The notes beneath the pieces were generated by a model, which was given only the letters and a program-made list of their open reading frames with translations, was not told where the DNA came from and made no database searches. 64,000 nt of DNA from assembly GCA_021817845.1 (NCBI GenBank), contig JAKAFW010000002.1, positions 142,137-206,136 on the forward strand, written 5' to 3'. Source of the DNA: FEN-1297 sp021817845 (GTDB taxonomy: Bacteria; Bacteroidota; Ignavibacteria; Ignavibacteriales; Ignavibacteriaceae). Position 1 is the stretch's first letter. Every line of letters begins with the position of its first letter. The position numbers were made by a program, and so were the translations under genes. Shown in pieces: positions 10,336 to 17,920 of this stretch.

Positions 10336-10848
10336 AAAATTATATAACAAACTCAATTCAAATTAAATATATTTTTTATGTCCTACAATTTTCCTTTTCA
10401 TTAATTCCTTTTTCGGCACTGCTGTCCAAAATAATTTTAGAATTTATAATAACCTGCGAAATTATCCGGGATTCTTATTTTATATAATACACCCCAGAAC
10501 AATCCATCATATTTCGTCCATAGGCAATTGTCTGGACAAGTATCTAAGAGCCGCACATTTACGACATAAAGACCGATGACATTCTTTTGATAATGTTCTT
10601 CTATAAATTGATTATGTGTCGCTCCTCCGGAGCTTTTTTCTTTTTTTCCATCTTTTTCTACTGATATGTCGCCGCTCTGCGGTTCTGACCGTTTTACGTA
10701 GCCTGCACCGTATGTGGAGCCTGCCACGTTTGCCCCGTTTGCGGGGACTCAATAATTATGAGAATCTATTCATGTTTTGCAATTTTGTGTTTCGCATTAT
10801 GAATTGTGATTATCAAATTGCACCATAATTTATAATTATGTCAAAAAA

Positions 10849-11005
10849 GCCCCAGCGGGGCGAAACATTAATAGACAATACCATATTCAAATTAACATTT
10901 ATACGAACAAGAATTTATATCATTATAAAAATGGCAATTGAGAAACCGATGAATCGGTTAAAAGGTATTCTCTTCATCTCTTTTCCCACGAATAGAATTC
11001 GTGGG
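10849..11005. repeat. Cluster of three palindromes
   Basis: Three perfect or near-perfect inverted repeats: GCCCC-AGC-GGGGC at 10849-10861, AACCGAT-GA-ATCGGTT at 10944-10959, and CCCACGAAT-aga-ATTCGTGGG at 10985-11005. Spacing and order resemble the non-coding palindromic units often scattered in Bacteroidota-related genomes. They may form RNA or DNA hairpins. No transposase is nearby. Confidence 0.7.
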
Positions 11006-11278
11006 CTGCTATTATGCCGTTTAATAGATTTCTTACAAATAATCACTATTTATTTTAATATTAAATTAACACCTATGTGTAGGGATGTAATATAAAGGCA
11101 CTTCTAAAAACTAACTTTTATAAAAATTTAACACAAAAATATTATTTCCAATACTATAGCTTTCTTCAATTTTAGATTTTGGATTAAGTAAATTTAAATA
11201 CCTAGCTAAAAGCTCTCGGCCTTAATTTTAATCGCATCACGCAACCGGAAGTGCATTAGCAGCCGCAGTTTTTGTTGT

Positions 11279-11599
11279 TTATTCTGAGAACATTTCTTTT
11301 AAAACATTCAGGACTTTTATTTGTGTTAATTTATTTAATGTATCTATCTTTTTAACAAGTCTTGATTTATCAACCGTTCTGATTTGATCTAATACGATTT
11401 GGCCTTGCTTACCTTCTACTTTGCAAGGAATGCGTGTAGGATAATTTCTTAGCTTCGATGTGAGAGGCGCAATAATTACAGTAGAGATATTGTAATTCAT
11501 TTCGTTTGGGGAAATTATTATACACGGACGAGCCTTTTTAATCTCACCTCCGATTGTTGGATCCAGATTAACAATATGGATTTCAAAACGAGAAAACAT
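11279..11599 (-). CDS. mazF: MazF/PemK-family toxin
   Basis: A 106-residue protein typical of MazF endoribonucleases, which cleave single-stranded mRNA and arrest growth. Seen: N-terminal 'FEIHIVNLDPTIGGEIKKAR' leading to 'RPCIIIS', the 'IIAPLTS' strand, and 'GQIVLDQIRTVDKSRL', the conserved core with the R-T-V-D-K block. Length is normal (about 105-115). Its ATG (11597-11599) directly follows the stop codon of the upstream antitoxin gene (11600-11602), so the two are translationally coupled. The pair is expected to autoregulate through the antitoxin. Nothing suggests decay. Confidence 0.93.
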   Translation of the reverse strand: MFSRFEIHIVNLDPTIGGEIKKARPCIIISPNEMNYNISTVIIAPLTSKLRNYPTRIPCKVEGKQGQIVLDQIRTVDKSRLVKKIDTLNKLTQIKVLNVLKEMFSE

Positions 11600-11857
11600 T
11601 TACCACTCCCATTCTTCCTTATCCCATGTTGATTGTTCGGCTAATGTATTAGTATCTAACAAAATATCATCTCTATTTTTTGCCATTTTCTTGAATGCAG
11701 AATCCCAGGAATCTCTGTTTTGGAACAAGGATTTGATAATTATTTGTCCATTTATAACTTCAAGTTCAACTTCACTTTTAAGACCGCTTTCGTCAATAAT
11801 CGATTTTGGGATTCTTATGCCACGTGAATTACCAATTTTTACAATTTTGGCTTTCAT
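11600..11857 (-). CDS. mazE: MazE-family (AbrB/SpoVT fold) antitoxin
   Basis: An 85-residue protein. The N-terminal half is a swapped-hairpin AbrB/MazE DNA-binding domain: 'MKAKIVKIGNSRGIRIPKSI' is the diagnostic start, followed by 'VELEVINGQIIIKS'. The acidic C-terminal tail (ending 'TWDKEEWEW') is the kind of segment that wraps the toxin. It is first in a two-gene operon with the MazF toxin and ends exactly where mazF begins. It probably binds its own promoter just upstream of 11857. Confidence 0.92.
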   Translation of the reverse strand: MKAKIVKIGNSRGIRIPKSIIDESGLKSEVELEVINGQIIIKSLFQNRDSWDSAFKKMAKNRDDILLDTNTLAEQSTWDKEEWEW

Positions 11858-12123
11858 ATACTACCTTTTATAAATTTACGTATCTACAATGTAATTACTT
11901 CTGATAAAATAATCAAGCTTATTTCCCAAATTAAATATCAAATTTACTCTGCCATGTTTACTCTACAGTCTTCGGAGAATTTAATCCCCGGAATATTATT
12001 AACATCATTTATCAGAAAGGTTTTTGTGATATACATTTTGTATTATTATTATTTGCTTATTAACTGAAGTTACGCAATAATGTATTTTAACAAAAAAAAT
12101 CCAGATTTGTCATTCCCACGAAC

Positions 12124-12287
12124 CTGCCGGTAGAGAGCGTTGCAGAACTCTCCTATTTAGTCTCGAACGTAAAGAGAGGTCTCAAAACTGTCTAAAATGG
12201 GATTTCTCAGTCGAAGACCTGCCTACCGGACAGGCAGGCTCCTTCGAAATGACATCTGGAAGTTGTGCAACAGACTCTACCGGCAGG
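12124..12287. mobile_element. MITE-like repeat A, copy 1
   Basis: About 164 bases bounded by matching inverted ends: CCTGCCGGTAGAG at 12124-12136 and CTCTACCGGCAGG at 12275-12287. The similarity continues inward imperfectly for about 27 bases (GTTGCA on each side). It has no coding capacity. Positions 12133-12207 are identical over 75 bases to 13028-13102 in copy 2. Both copies point the same way and bracket the second toxin-antitoxin module. It contains the 'TCGAAATGACAT' phrase shared with other copies in the window. Confidence 0.75.
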
Positions 12288-12309
12288 TATTGAAGTTTTT
12301 AGAAGTGCC

Positions 12310-12666
12310 CTATAATAAATCAAAAACAAATTTTAATGCTTTATCAATTTCAATAAGTTTGCTATCAGATAATTGACCGCGAATTTTAATTAATCTATAT
12401 TGATAATCAATCGGTCTTGTTTGAAGGCAATCAGCAATGGATTTTTTGGTGAGACCATTTTCTTTTGATGGTTCTAAGAAAACATTTGTATGTATTTGGG
12501 ATTTTTTTTCATTCCAGGAAGTTATCGGAACTACTTGAATTACAGGAATCCTTTGGTTGTAAATATCATTGGTGACAACAACACAGGGTCTTATCTTCCC
12601 GGTTTCAGAGCCTTTGACAGGATTTAAATCAATGTCAATGATCATCCCTCTTTTAATTGATTTCAT
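12310..12666 (-). CDS. MazF/PemK-family toxin (second module)
   Basis: A 118-residue MazF-like endoribonuclease: 'KRGMIIDIDLNPVKGSETGK' then 'IRPCVVVTND', the 'VVPITSW' strand and 'LTKKSIADCLQTRPID', matching the fold order of the family. It differs clearly in sequence from the MazF at 11279-11599, so it is a separate lineage rather than a duplication. Its start overlaps the end of the antitoxin gene by four bases (12663-12666, ATGA), a usual sign of translational coupling. The module lies between two direct copies of repeat A. Confidence 0.92.
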   Translation of the reverse strand: MKSIKRGMIIDIDLNPVKGSETGKIRPCVVVTNDIYNQRIPVIQVVPITSWNEKKSQIHTNVFLEPSKENGLTKKSIADCLQTRPIDYQYRLIKIRGQLSDSKLIEIDKALKFVFDLL

Positions 12667-12968
12667 TTAGGCCAATCTTCAATTGCTGAATTTGTCAACT
12701 TCCTAAGTTCAGAATCTTGCTTATAAATCTCAGCATAAAGCTCAGCAGATTTAACTAATTTTTGTTTTTCAATAAACCTTATATATTCTTCAATTGCAGA
12801 ACGCACCAATGAGCTTTTGTCCTTAAAACCTAGTTCTTGATATTTATCCAAAAAATTTATTTGGCTTTCATTAAGACTTATTTTCGCTTGCTGCATAGCT
12901 CCCTCTATAGTTCCTTTATTGGCTCTTATTTGTGGTACCAATATAGGGATCTCGATTGTAATTTCCAA
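12663..12968 (-). CDS. Antitoxin, ribbon-helix-helix-like
   Basis: A 101-residue protein upstream of, and overlapping, the second MazF-like toxin. The stretch 'KISLNESQINFLDKYQELGF' followed by 'KDKSSLVRSAIEEYIRF' has the pattern of a ribbon-helix-helix DNA-binding domain (beta strand, then two helices with S-x-LVR-xAIEEY), at about residues 29-70. The charged C-terminal region would bind the toxin. Assignment as antitoxin rests on this pattern plus operon position; the precise subfamily is not recognised. Confidence 0.82.
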   Translation of the reverse strand: MEITIEIPILVPQIRANKGTIEGAMQQAKISLNESQINFLDKYQELGFKDKSSLVRSAIEEYIRFIEKQKLVKSAELYAEIYKQDSELRKLTNSAIEDWPK

Positions 12969-13018
12969 TTCATTTTTTTTGCTTTTCAGCTTTTGCCCAA
13001 CTCTTAAATGTCATTACC

Positions 13019-13192
13019 GTGCCTACCGAGAGCGTTGCAGAACTCTCCTATTTAGTCTCGAACGTAAAGAGAGGTCTCAAAACTGTCTAAAATGGGATTT
13101 CTTCCCGCATACGGGACAGGCACCCGCAAACGGGGTAGACCCTCCGGTCGAAATGACATTTAAGAGTTGTGCAACAGCCTCTACCGGCAGGC
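13019..13192. mobile_element. MITE-like repeat A, copy 2
   Basis: Same orientation as copy 1 and identical to it over 75 bases (13028-13102). The right end CTCTACCGGCAGG is intact (about 13179-13191); the left end is slightly degraded (GCCTACCGAGAGC). Inside it carries 'TTCTTCCCGCATACGGGAC' and 'CCGGTCGAAATGACATTT', phrases repeated elsewhere in the window (14.9-15.4 kb and 19.3 kb). Non-coding; the reading frames across it are not genes. Confidence 0.72.
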
Positions 13193-13263
13193 GTAAACAT
13201 GGAGTTAAGTAATGTAAAATTGTAATGATATTTGAAGCGTGTTTGGATGAGAAGGAATAATTC

Positions 13264-13458
13264 TTATTCTATTATTTTCTTTACGCGCCCTACTTCGCCG
13301 GTCTCAAGGCGTACTTTAATACCATGTGGATGTACTTTAGAATTGGTAAGAATATCTTTGACAAAACCACCGGTAAGTTTACCGGTAGGTTGGTCTTCTT
13401 TTAGCACTATCTCAACATGTGCGCCGGGTTTAATATTTGCGCGTTTCGTTCCGTCCAT
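13264..13458 (-). CDS. YwbE family protein (DUF2196)
   Basis: A 64-residue protein matching the YwbE family in length and core: 'VEIVLKEDQPTGKLTGGFVK' and 'HPHGIKVRLETGEVGRVKKI'. The family's biochemical role is not known; the small beta-rich fold suggests nucleic-acid or ribosome association. The gene overlaps the 3' end of the DEAD-box helicase gene by 29 bases in another frame (13430-13458), so the two are co-transcribed and probably translationally coupled, which suggests a related RNA role. Confidence 0.88.
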   Translation of the reverse strand: MDGTKRANIKPGAHVEIVLKEDQPTGKLTGGFVKDILTNSKVHPHGIKVRLETGEVGRVKKIIE

Positions 13459-14728
13459 AGCTCTTGCTCTTTCCGAACCATCTTCTTTTAGTTCTTTTAG
13501 CTGCGTCTTCGGGATTAAAATCTATTCCGGTTTTGTTTCTCCCTAAATGAGTATTATTTGGCTCAGGTTTATTATGTACTGTCTCTCTTTCAATTTGAGC
13601 AAACGGATGGTCTTTAATAACCGGTATCGGAATATTAATAAGTCTATTTATATCTCTTAATTGTGATCTCTCATCTGCATCGCAAAATGAAAGTGCGACT
13701 CCGCTTAAACCGGCTCTTCCGGTTCGTCCGATGCGGTGCACGTATGTTTCGGATACATCGGGCATTTCAAAATTTATTACGTGTGAAAGTTTATCGACAT
13801 CAATTCCGCGTGCGGCTATATCTGTCGCAACAAGTACTCTCGTTCTTTTTGACTTAAAATTATTCAAAGCAGTCTGGCGTGCATTCTGAGATTTATTCCC
13901 GTGAATAGCTTCAGCATGAATTTTTGCGCTGTTCAAACTTTTTGTCACTTGGTCGGCACCGTGTTTAGTGCGTGTAAAAACAAGTGCGGAATCAATTGCT
14001 TCGTTTTTTAATATATGAATTAAAAGAGCTTTCTTATCCGGCTTAGCAACAAAATAAACTCCCTGCTTAATAGCTTCAACTGCAGGAGATTCCGGAGTTA
14101 CTTCAATTTTAACAGGATCTGACAAAATAGTGCGTGCAAATTTTACTATTTCAGGCGGCATTGTTGCCGAAAAAAACAATGATTGTCTTTTAACAGGCAG
14201 CTTTGCAATTATTTTTTTAATATCATTTATAAATCCCATATCAAGCATGCGGTCAGCTTCATCAAGAACAAATAATTTTATATCCTTTAGAGAGATATAA
14301 TTTTGGTTCATCAGATCGAGCAGTCTGCCGGGAGTAGCGATAAGGATGTCTACGCCATTCCTTAAGATATCGGTCTGTCTTGTTTGTGAAACTCCTCCGA
14401 AAACAACAGTGCTTCTTAGACCGGTATATTTTCCGTAGGTTTTAAAGCTTTCTTCGATTTGAACGGCAAGTTCTCTTGTTGGAGTAAGTATTAACGATTT
14501 AATAGTTCTTCTATATTTGCCGGTAGGCATTTCGGCATAAAGCATCTGAAGAATAGGGGCGGCAAAGGCAGCAGTTTTACCTGTTCCGGTTTGAGCGCAG
14601 CCGAGTATATCTTTTCTCTCTAGTATAACAGGGATTGCTTGATTTTGAATAGGGGTTGGATGAATATAACCTTCTTCAGCTAATGCTTTTTGTATTGGCT
14701 TTATAAGGTTTAATTTTTCGAATGACAT
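13430..14728 (-). CDS. rhlE: DEAD-box ATP-dependent RNA helicase, RhlE-like
   Basis: 432 residues with the canonical motif order: Q motif 'GYIHPTPIQNQAIPVIL', Walker A 'AQTGTGKTAAFAAPIL', Ia 'PTRELAVQI', Ib 'TPGRLLDLM', II 'VLDEADRMLDMGF', III 'FSATMP', then the second RecA domain with 'VFTRTKHGAD', 'LVATDIAARGIDVD' and VI 'YVHRIGRTGRAG'. The C-terminus is a short basic tail ('KRTKRRWFGKSK') as in RhlE-type enzymes that act in ribosome assembly or RNA decay. Complete, normal length, with YwbE downstream in an overlapping arrangement. Confidence 0.95.
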   Translation of the reverse strand: MSFEKLNLIKPIQKALAEEGYIHPTPIQNQAIPVILERKDILGCAQTGTGKTAAFAAPILQMLYAEMPTGKYRRTIKSLILTPTRELAVQIEESFKTYGKYTGLRSTVVFGGVSQTRQTDILRNGVDILIATPGRLLDLMNQNYISLKDIKLFVLDEADRMLDMGFINDIKKIIAKLPVKRQSLFFSATMPPEIVKFARTILSDPVKIEVTPESPAVEAIKQGVYFVAKPDKKALLIHILKNEAIDSALVFTRTKHGADQVTKSLNSAKIHAEAIHGNKSQNARQTALNNFKSKRTRVLVATDIAARGIDVDKLSHVINFEMPDVSETYVHRIGRTGRAGLSGVALSFCDADERSQLRDINRLINIPIPVIKDHPFAQIERETVHNKPEPNNTHLGRNKTGIDFNPEDAAKRTKRRWFGKSKSYGRNETRKY

Positions 14729-14935
14729 TAAATTAGTCTTTCTTTTTAAGACCGGCGGGTAAAAAATTTCTTATGTTTTAAATCAACGGTCGGGTTATTG
14801 AATATTGCATTAAGACAAGCAGGCAACAAAATTTTTCTGAGGCAAACTTTTCATAACTACGTCACAAAGATATGACAATTAAACCAGAACTCAAACAGAA
14901 GCTGGTGTTCTGAGATATAGTTGTGCCCAATCTAA

Positions 14936-15400
14936 AGAGGATTTCTTCCCGCATGACGCATAGGCGTCAACCTAAGAATCTGTTACATTACAATATTGAG
15001 GATAATATTATAATAGAATAGCGCAAATACTGGGGAATTTGTTAATCCTCTACGAGGATTTGCCAATGTAAAATAAACCTTTTCCTACAATAATTTGACC
15101 TCTACGAGGTCTAAAAACATCGTAGATGTTTGATTATTGTAGAAACAAATTAATCCAACGAATAAACTATCCTCGTAGAGGATAAATAAATATTTTTAGT
15201 ACGTTAAATACAAGTGATTACAAAGGTTAGGGAGTTTGGAAGAAATATTAGGTTGACGTCTATGCGCATGACGGGACAGGCTCCCGCAAACGGGATAAAT
15301 CTTCGACTGCTTGCCCCGTTTGCGGGGAGATATCCCATGGTTATTTTTGGATGTCAAGCTTGTATATGGGATTTCTCCCTCCGGTCGAAATGACAATTAT
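14936..15400. repeat. Repeat A, copy 3, split by an inserted element
   Basis: The left part ends '...GATTTCTTCCCGCATGACG' (14941-14958) and the right part resumes 'GCATGACGGGACAGGCTCCC' (from 15266). Joined, they recreate the order seen uninterrupted in copy 2 at 13093-13130. The right part continues with a GCCCCGTTTGCGGGG-type block, 'GGGATTTCTCCCTCCGG' and 'TCGAAATGACAATT'. The minus-strand frame at 15196-15396 is a translation of this repeat, not a gene. Confidence 0.7.
14958..15266. mobile_element. ~305-bp MITE-like element with apparent 8-bp target duplication
   Basis: Left end CATAGGCGTCAACCTAA (14959-14975) is the reverse complement, with one mismatch, of the right end TTAGGTTGACGTCTATG (15248-15264). 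The octamer GCATGACG flanks it on both sides (14951-14958 and 15266-15273). Inside are four palindromes: 15044-15060 (ATCCTCTACGAGGAT core), 15097-15111 (GACCTCTACGAGGTC), 15116-15130 (AACATCGTAGATGTT) and 15168-15184 (TATCCTCGTAGAGGATA). No open reading frame of interest, so it must have been mobilised in trans. Element boundaries are read directly; the transposase family is unknown. Confidence 0.72.
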
Positions 15401-15500
15401 TTGTGTGTCATATCGAATGACCTTTTGGCAGGAAAGCAAAAATTTAAGCGGCAATACAAATAGTTAAAAAAAGTAACTGCTTAAAAATTATATGATATTT

Positions 15501-17345
15501 CTAAAATTCCATCAGCTTTAAGATAGGAATACTTTCTTCGTTAATCTTCTTAACGGCTTCTTCATTATATTTACTTCCAAGAGTATCTCTTTCCCCTTTT
15601 AATTTTTCAATGTACTTCTTCTTGTCTTCAATGTTTTTGTTAAACCTCTCTTCCCCGATTTTTTCATTGTGTTCTGCTTCCTTTTTAAAGTAGTCAATCT
15701 GAAAATCTTTTTCCTTTTTTAAGTTATTTATTGCCAGAAGTAATTTTTGTTTTTGACTGCTTCCTTCCAAAACGGCCAGACCGGCAAATATAACCGAGAT
15801 GATTAGTCCAACTGAGAAAGCAATCACGCCCCACTTTAATCCGTCCATAATTATAACACTCAAAATATTATTAAACGTCAATGCATCCATTACATTGCTG
15901 CTTGAATAACCTGCACAACCTCCCAAAAGGAATACTGTAAATGAAAGAATAAAATTATACGTCATTGCGTTTTGGAATGACGATTTCGGGTCAAAACTTG
16001 GAACCGACTGCAGATCATTTATTTTTTCTTCCAATACAGCAATATTTTCTGCCGTCCTCTTTTCAATAAGCTTTATAGTATTATTAATCTTTTCTTTAAT
16101 TTTTTGTTTATTTTCTTCCCGGCTTTGAGTAAGAAGCTGAATTTCATTAAGCTTATTCTTTATTTCGCTTTCATAAATCTGCAGCTTTGCTACAATTTCT
16201 GAATTATATTTTTCTTTTATTTTATTTGTTATTATTTCTAAAGTTTGAATAAATTTTTGTTGAAGCTTACCTGAAGCACCCTTAAATAATACATTTTCTG
16301 TTTTTGAATAATTTGCATTTGTCTTTTCGAGATATGAAATATTTGAAGTGACTTCATCAGTGTAGTAATCATGCAAGTTTAAGTTCTTGAAGTTATTGAG
16401 ATTTACTTTCATACTGTTAAGATCAGATTGTGCTGCTGCTTTAGCATTTCTCAAGAAGTCCGATACTAAATCGTAGGATTGCGAGACGTTCTTTGACAGT
16501 AGCGCGTTAAGAAATACCGGATTACTTATAAAGTGCTCAAGCATATTAAAATCATTTTTTTCAATAGCATATTCAATTCTTGAAGAATCATATCTAAAAA
16601 TTTCTGATAAAGCATCTTCAGAAAATTCACCGCTTTTTGTTAGTGCGAATGAATATGCCGAGTAAAATTTTGCTGTTATACCGTAAGGTTTAATGACCAA
16701 TGCACTATTAAAATAATTTAACGCTAACGCAAATTCATTTTGCTTAAGGAAAATAAATCCCTCATACGTATTTAAAAGATATTTTAATTCATCCTTTATT
16801 TGAGCACCTAATTCGGTTTGACTAACATTTTCTTTCGCCCTTTCCAATAGCTCAAATGATTTTAACGGGTCAAAAAAATTAACGTCAAAAGCTAATAACA
16901 GAGCGTGCAATATTAGCGGCAAAAAGTTATTGCTGTTTGATCTTTTTTCAATATAACTAATTGCAGAGGATGAGAAGTATCTTTTCTCCTCTTCAGATTT
17001 GATCAACAACCACTTTGAATAAAATTCCCTGATAGTTTTATAATAATTCTGTCCGCTTAAATTAGAAATAGAGAGCTTATAAAATTCTTCTACCTGGATA
17101 ATCACCGGCGACCTAAAAATCCAGAACAAAGGTGCATCTTCAAAACGAATAAAGATTTCGCTAATTTCATTAGGCAAATTGAAACTGTAAAAGCGCGCAC
17201 TATCCTTTACGACTTTGGCATAGTCATTATCCAATGATATTTCGATCTGGAAATATTCTTTGGCTAAACTTTTGAATTTTGACAAAGCAATCTCACCAAT
17301 TTCTTTATTTTCAAATTCTTCACTATATGCAATACTGCTTTTCAT
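15501..17345 (-). CDS. Unrecognised coiled-coil membrane protein with TPR-like middle
   Basis: 614 residues, function not recognised. Residues 1-300 are helical, with a TPR-like pair around 'GFIFLKQNEFALALNYFNSA' (about 200-235). From about 320 to 450 there is a long charged helical region ('EIVAKLQIYESEIKNKLNEI') likely to be coiled coil. Two membrane segments follow: 'FILSFTVFLLGGCAGY' and 'WGVIAFSVGLIISVIFAGLA'. A second charged helical tail runs to the end. The layout, large helical domains on both sides of a hairpin membrane anchor, suggests a membrane-tethered scaffold. The gene stands alone between two repeat-rich gaps. Confidence 0.75.
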   Translation of the reverse strand: MKSSIAYSEEFENKEIGEIALSKFKSLAKEYFQIEISLDNDYAKVVKDSARFYSFNLPNEISEIFIRFEDAPLFWIFRSPVIIQVEEFYKLSISNLSGQNYYKTIREFYSKWLLIKSEEEKRYFSSSAISYIEKRSNSNNFLPLILHALLLAFDVNFFDPLKSFELLERAKENVSQTELGAQIKDELKYLLNTYEGFIFLKQNEFALALNYFNSALVIKPYGITAKFYSAYSFALTKSGEFSEDALSEIFRYDSSRIEYAIEKNDFNMLEHFISNPVFLNALLSKNVSQSYDLVSDFLRNAKAAAQSDLNSMKVNLNNFKNLNLHDYYTDEVTSNISYLEKTNANYSKTENVLFKGASGKLQQKFIQTLEIITNKIKEKYNSEIVAKLQIYESEIKNKLNEIQLLTQSREENKQKIKEKINNTIKLIEKRTAENIAVLEEKINDLQSVPSFDPKSSFQNAMTYNFILSFTVFLLGGCAGYSSSNVMDALTFNNILSVIIMDGLKWGVIAFSVGLIISVIFAGLAVLEGSSQKQKLLLAINNLKKEKDFQIDYFKKEAEHNEKIGEERFNKNIEDKKKYIEKLKGERDTLGSKYNEEAVKKINEESIPILKLMEF

Positions 17346-17603
17346 TTAATTTGTTTTTGGCGTTAATTGTAACTAATTACTCACAATTCTCCTTTAAATG
17401 GAAGAATCCTAACTCATTATCGAAAAAGTTTCTGTTAATTTTAATTATTCTTTAATGCTAATTGTTTTCCAACGATTCACCGAAAAGTAATAGTACTTAA
17501 ATCTTTGCATGCCTGCCGATCAGAGAGTGTTGCAGATATTGAAAGAAAAAGTAAAATAGAATGCCGAAGGCATGACATCATAAAAATGCCAAATTGACCT
17601 ATA
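17346..17603. other. Intergenic region before repeat B1
   Basis: No gene seen. It contains a degraded A-type phrase ('CATGCCTGCCGATCAGAGAG' at about 17508-17527). The start of the minus-strand gene ending at 15501 lies at 17345; its promoter should be within 17350-17450, AT-rich, not assigned. Confidence 0.4.
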
Positions 17604-17785
17604 GCTACATAAACAGCACAAATGGGGCTAAAGCCAATATCATTTTTTATTGATTAAATCCCCGCCATAAATGGCGGGGCAATTGATGAATAAATTTTAA
17701 GTAATAAAAATTAAAATGGTTTATACAAAAATATTAATATTTATTCTTTGAAAACTAATTTTCACACAGGCTCTGAATGCCGGGG
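17604..17785. repeat. Dispersed repeat B, copy 1
   Basis: Begins with a 32-base block (17604-17635) containing AGCACAAATGGGGCTAAAGC, then ATCCCCGCCATAAATGGCGG (a CCCCGCCAT/ATGGCGGGG palindrome at about 17659-17679), then about 110 bases highly similar to 21032-21157. The right part matches copy 2 in the same orientation, whereas the 32-base block is reversed in copy 2. Non-coding. Confidence 0.78.
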
Positions 17786-17920
17786 CAATACAAAAACTCT
17801 ATATTTTAGAAACAGCTTCATAATAATAATTGGGTAATCACGTCACCGGCAATTTGTCTTTGTCACTTTGGGATTATATGGCTTTTGATTATTTTATTAT
17901 TTGAATAAAAGAATAATAAG

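Larger units (their letters stand above)
10173..11278. other. 1.1-kb gene-poor, repeat-rich intergenic region
   Basis: Between the methylase gene and the first toxin gene. It contains a copy of the C-type dispersed repeat (about 10200-10335) and a cluster of perfect short palindromes (10849-11005). A minus-strand frame at 10437-10727 gives 96 residues, and its last third ('LLDTCPDNCLWTKYDG') looks mildly protein-like, but its first part reads through low-complexity repeat DNA and no family is recognised. I treat it as a possible decayed gene end. Plus-strand frames here are shadows or repeat translations. Confidence 0.5.

Noticed and set aside
10437..10727. 96-codon minus-strand frame in the 10.2-11.3 kb gap
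   Set aside because: The N-terminal half is repeat-derived; only the tail looks protein-like and no family is recognised. Kept as a note, not a gene.
12919..13212. 97-codon plus-strand frame
   Set aside because: It overlaps the antitoxin gene in antisense and then reads through repeat A copy 2; no ribosome site.
15196..15396. 66-codon minus-strand frame starting MSFRPEGEIP
   Set aside because: It is a translation of repeat A ('TCGAAATGACA' family); the same phrase recurs in several non-coding copies, so it is not a gene.
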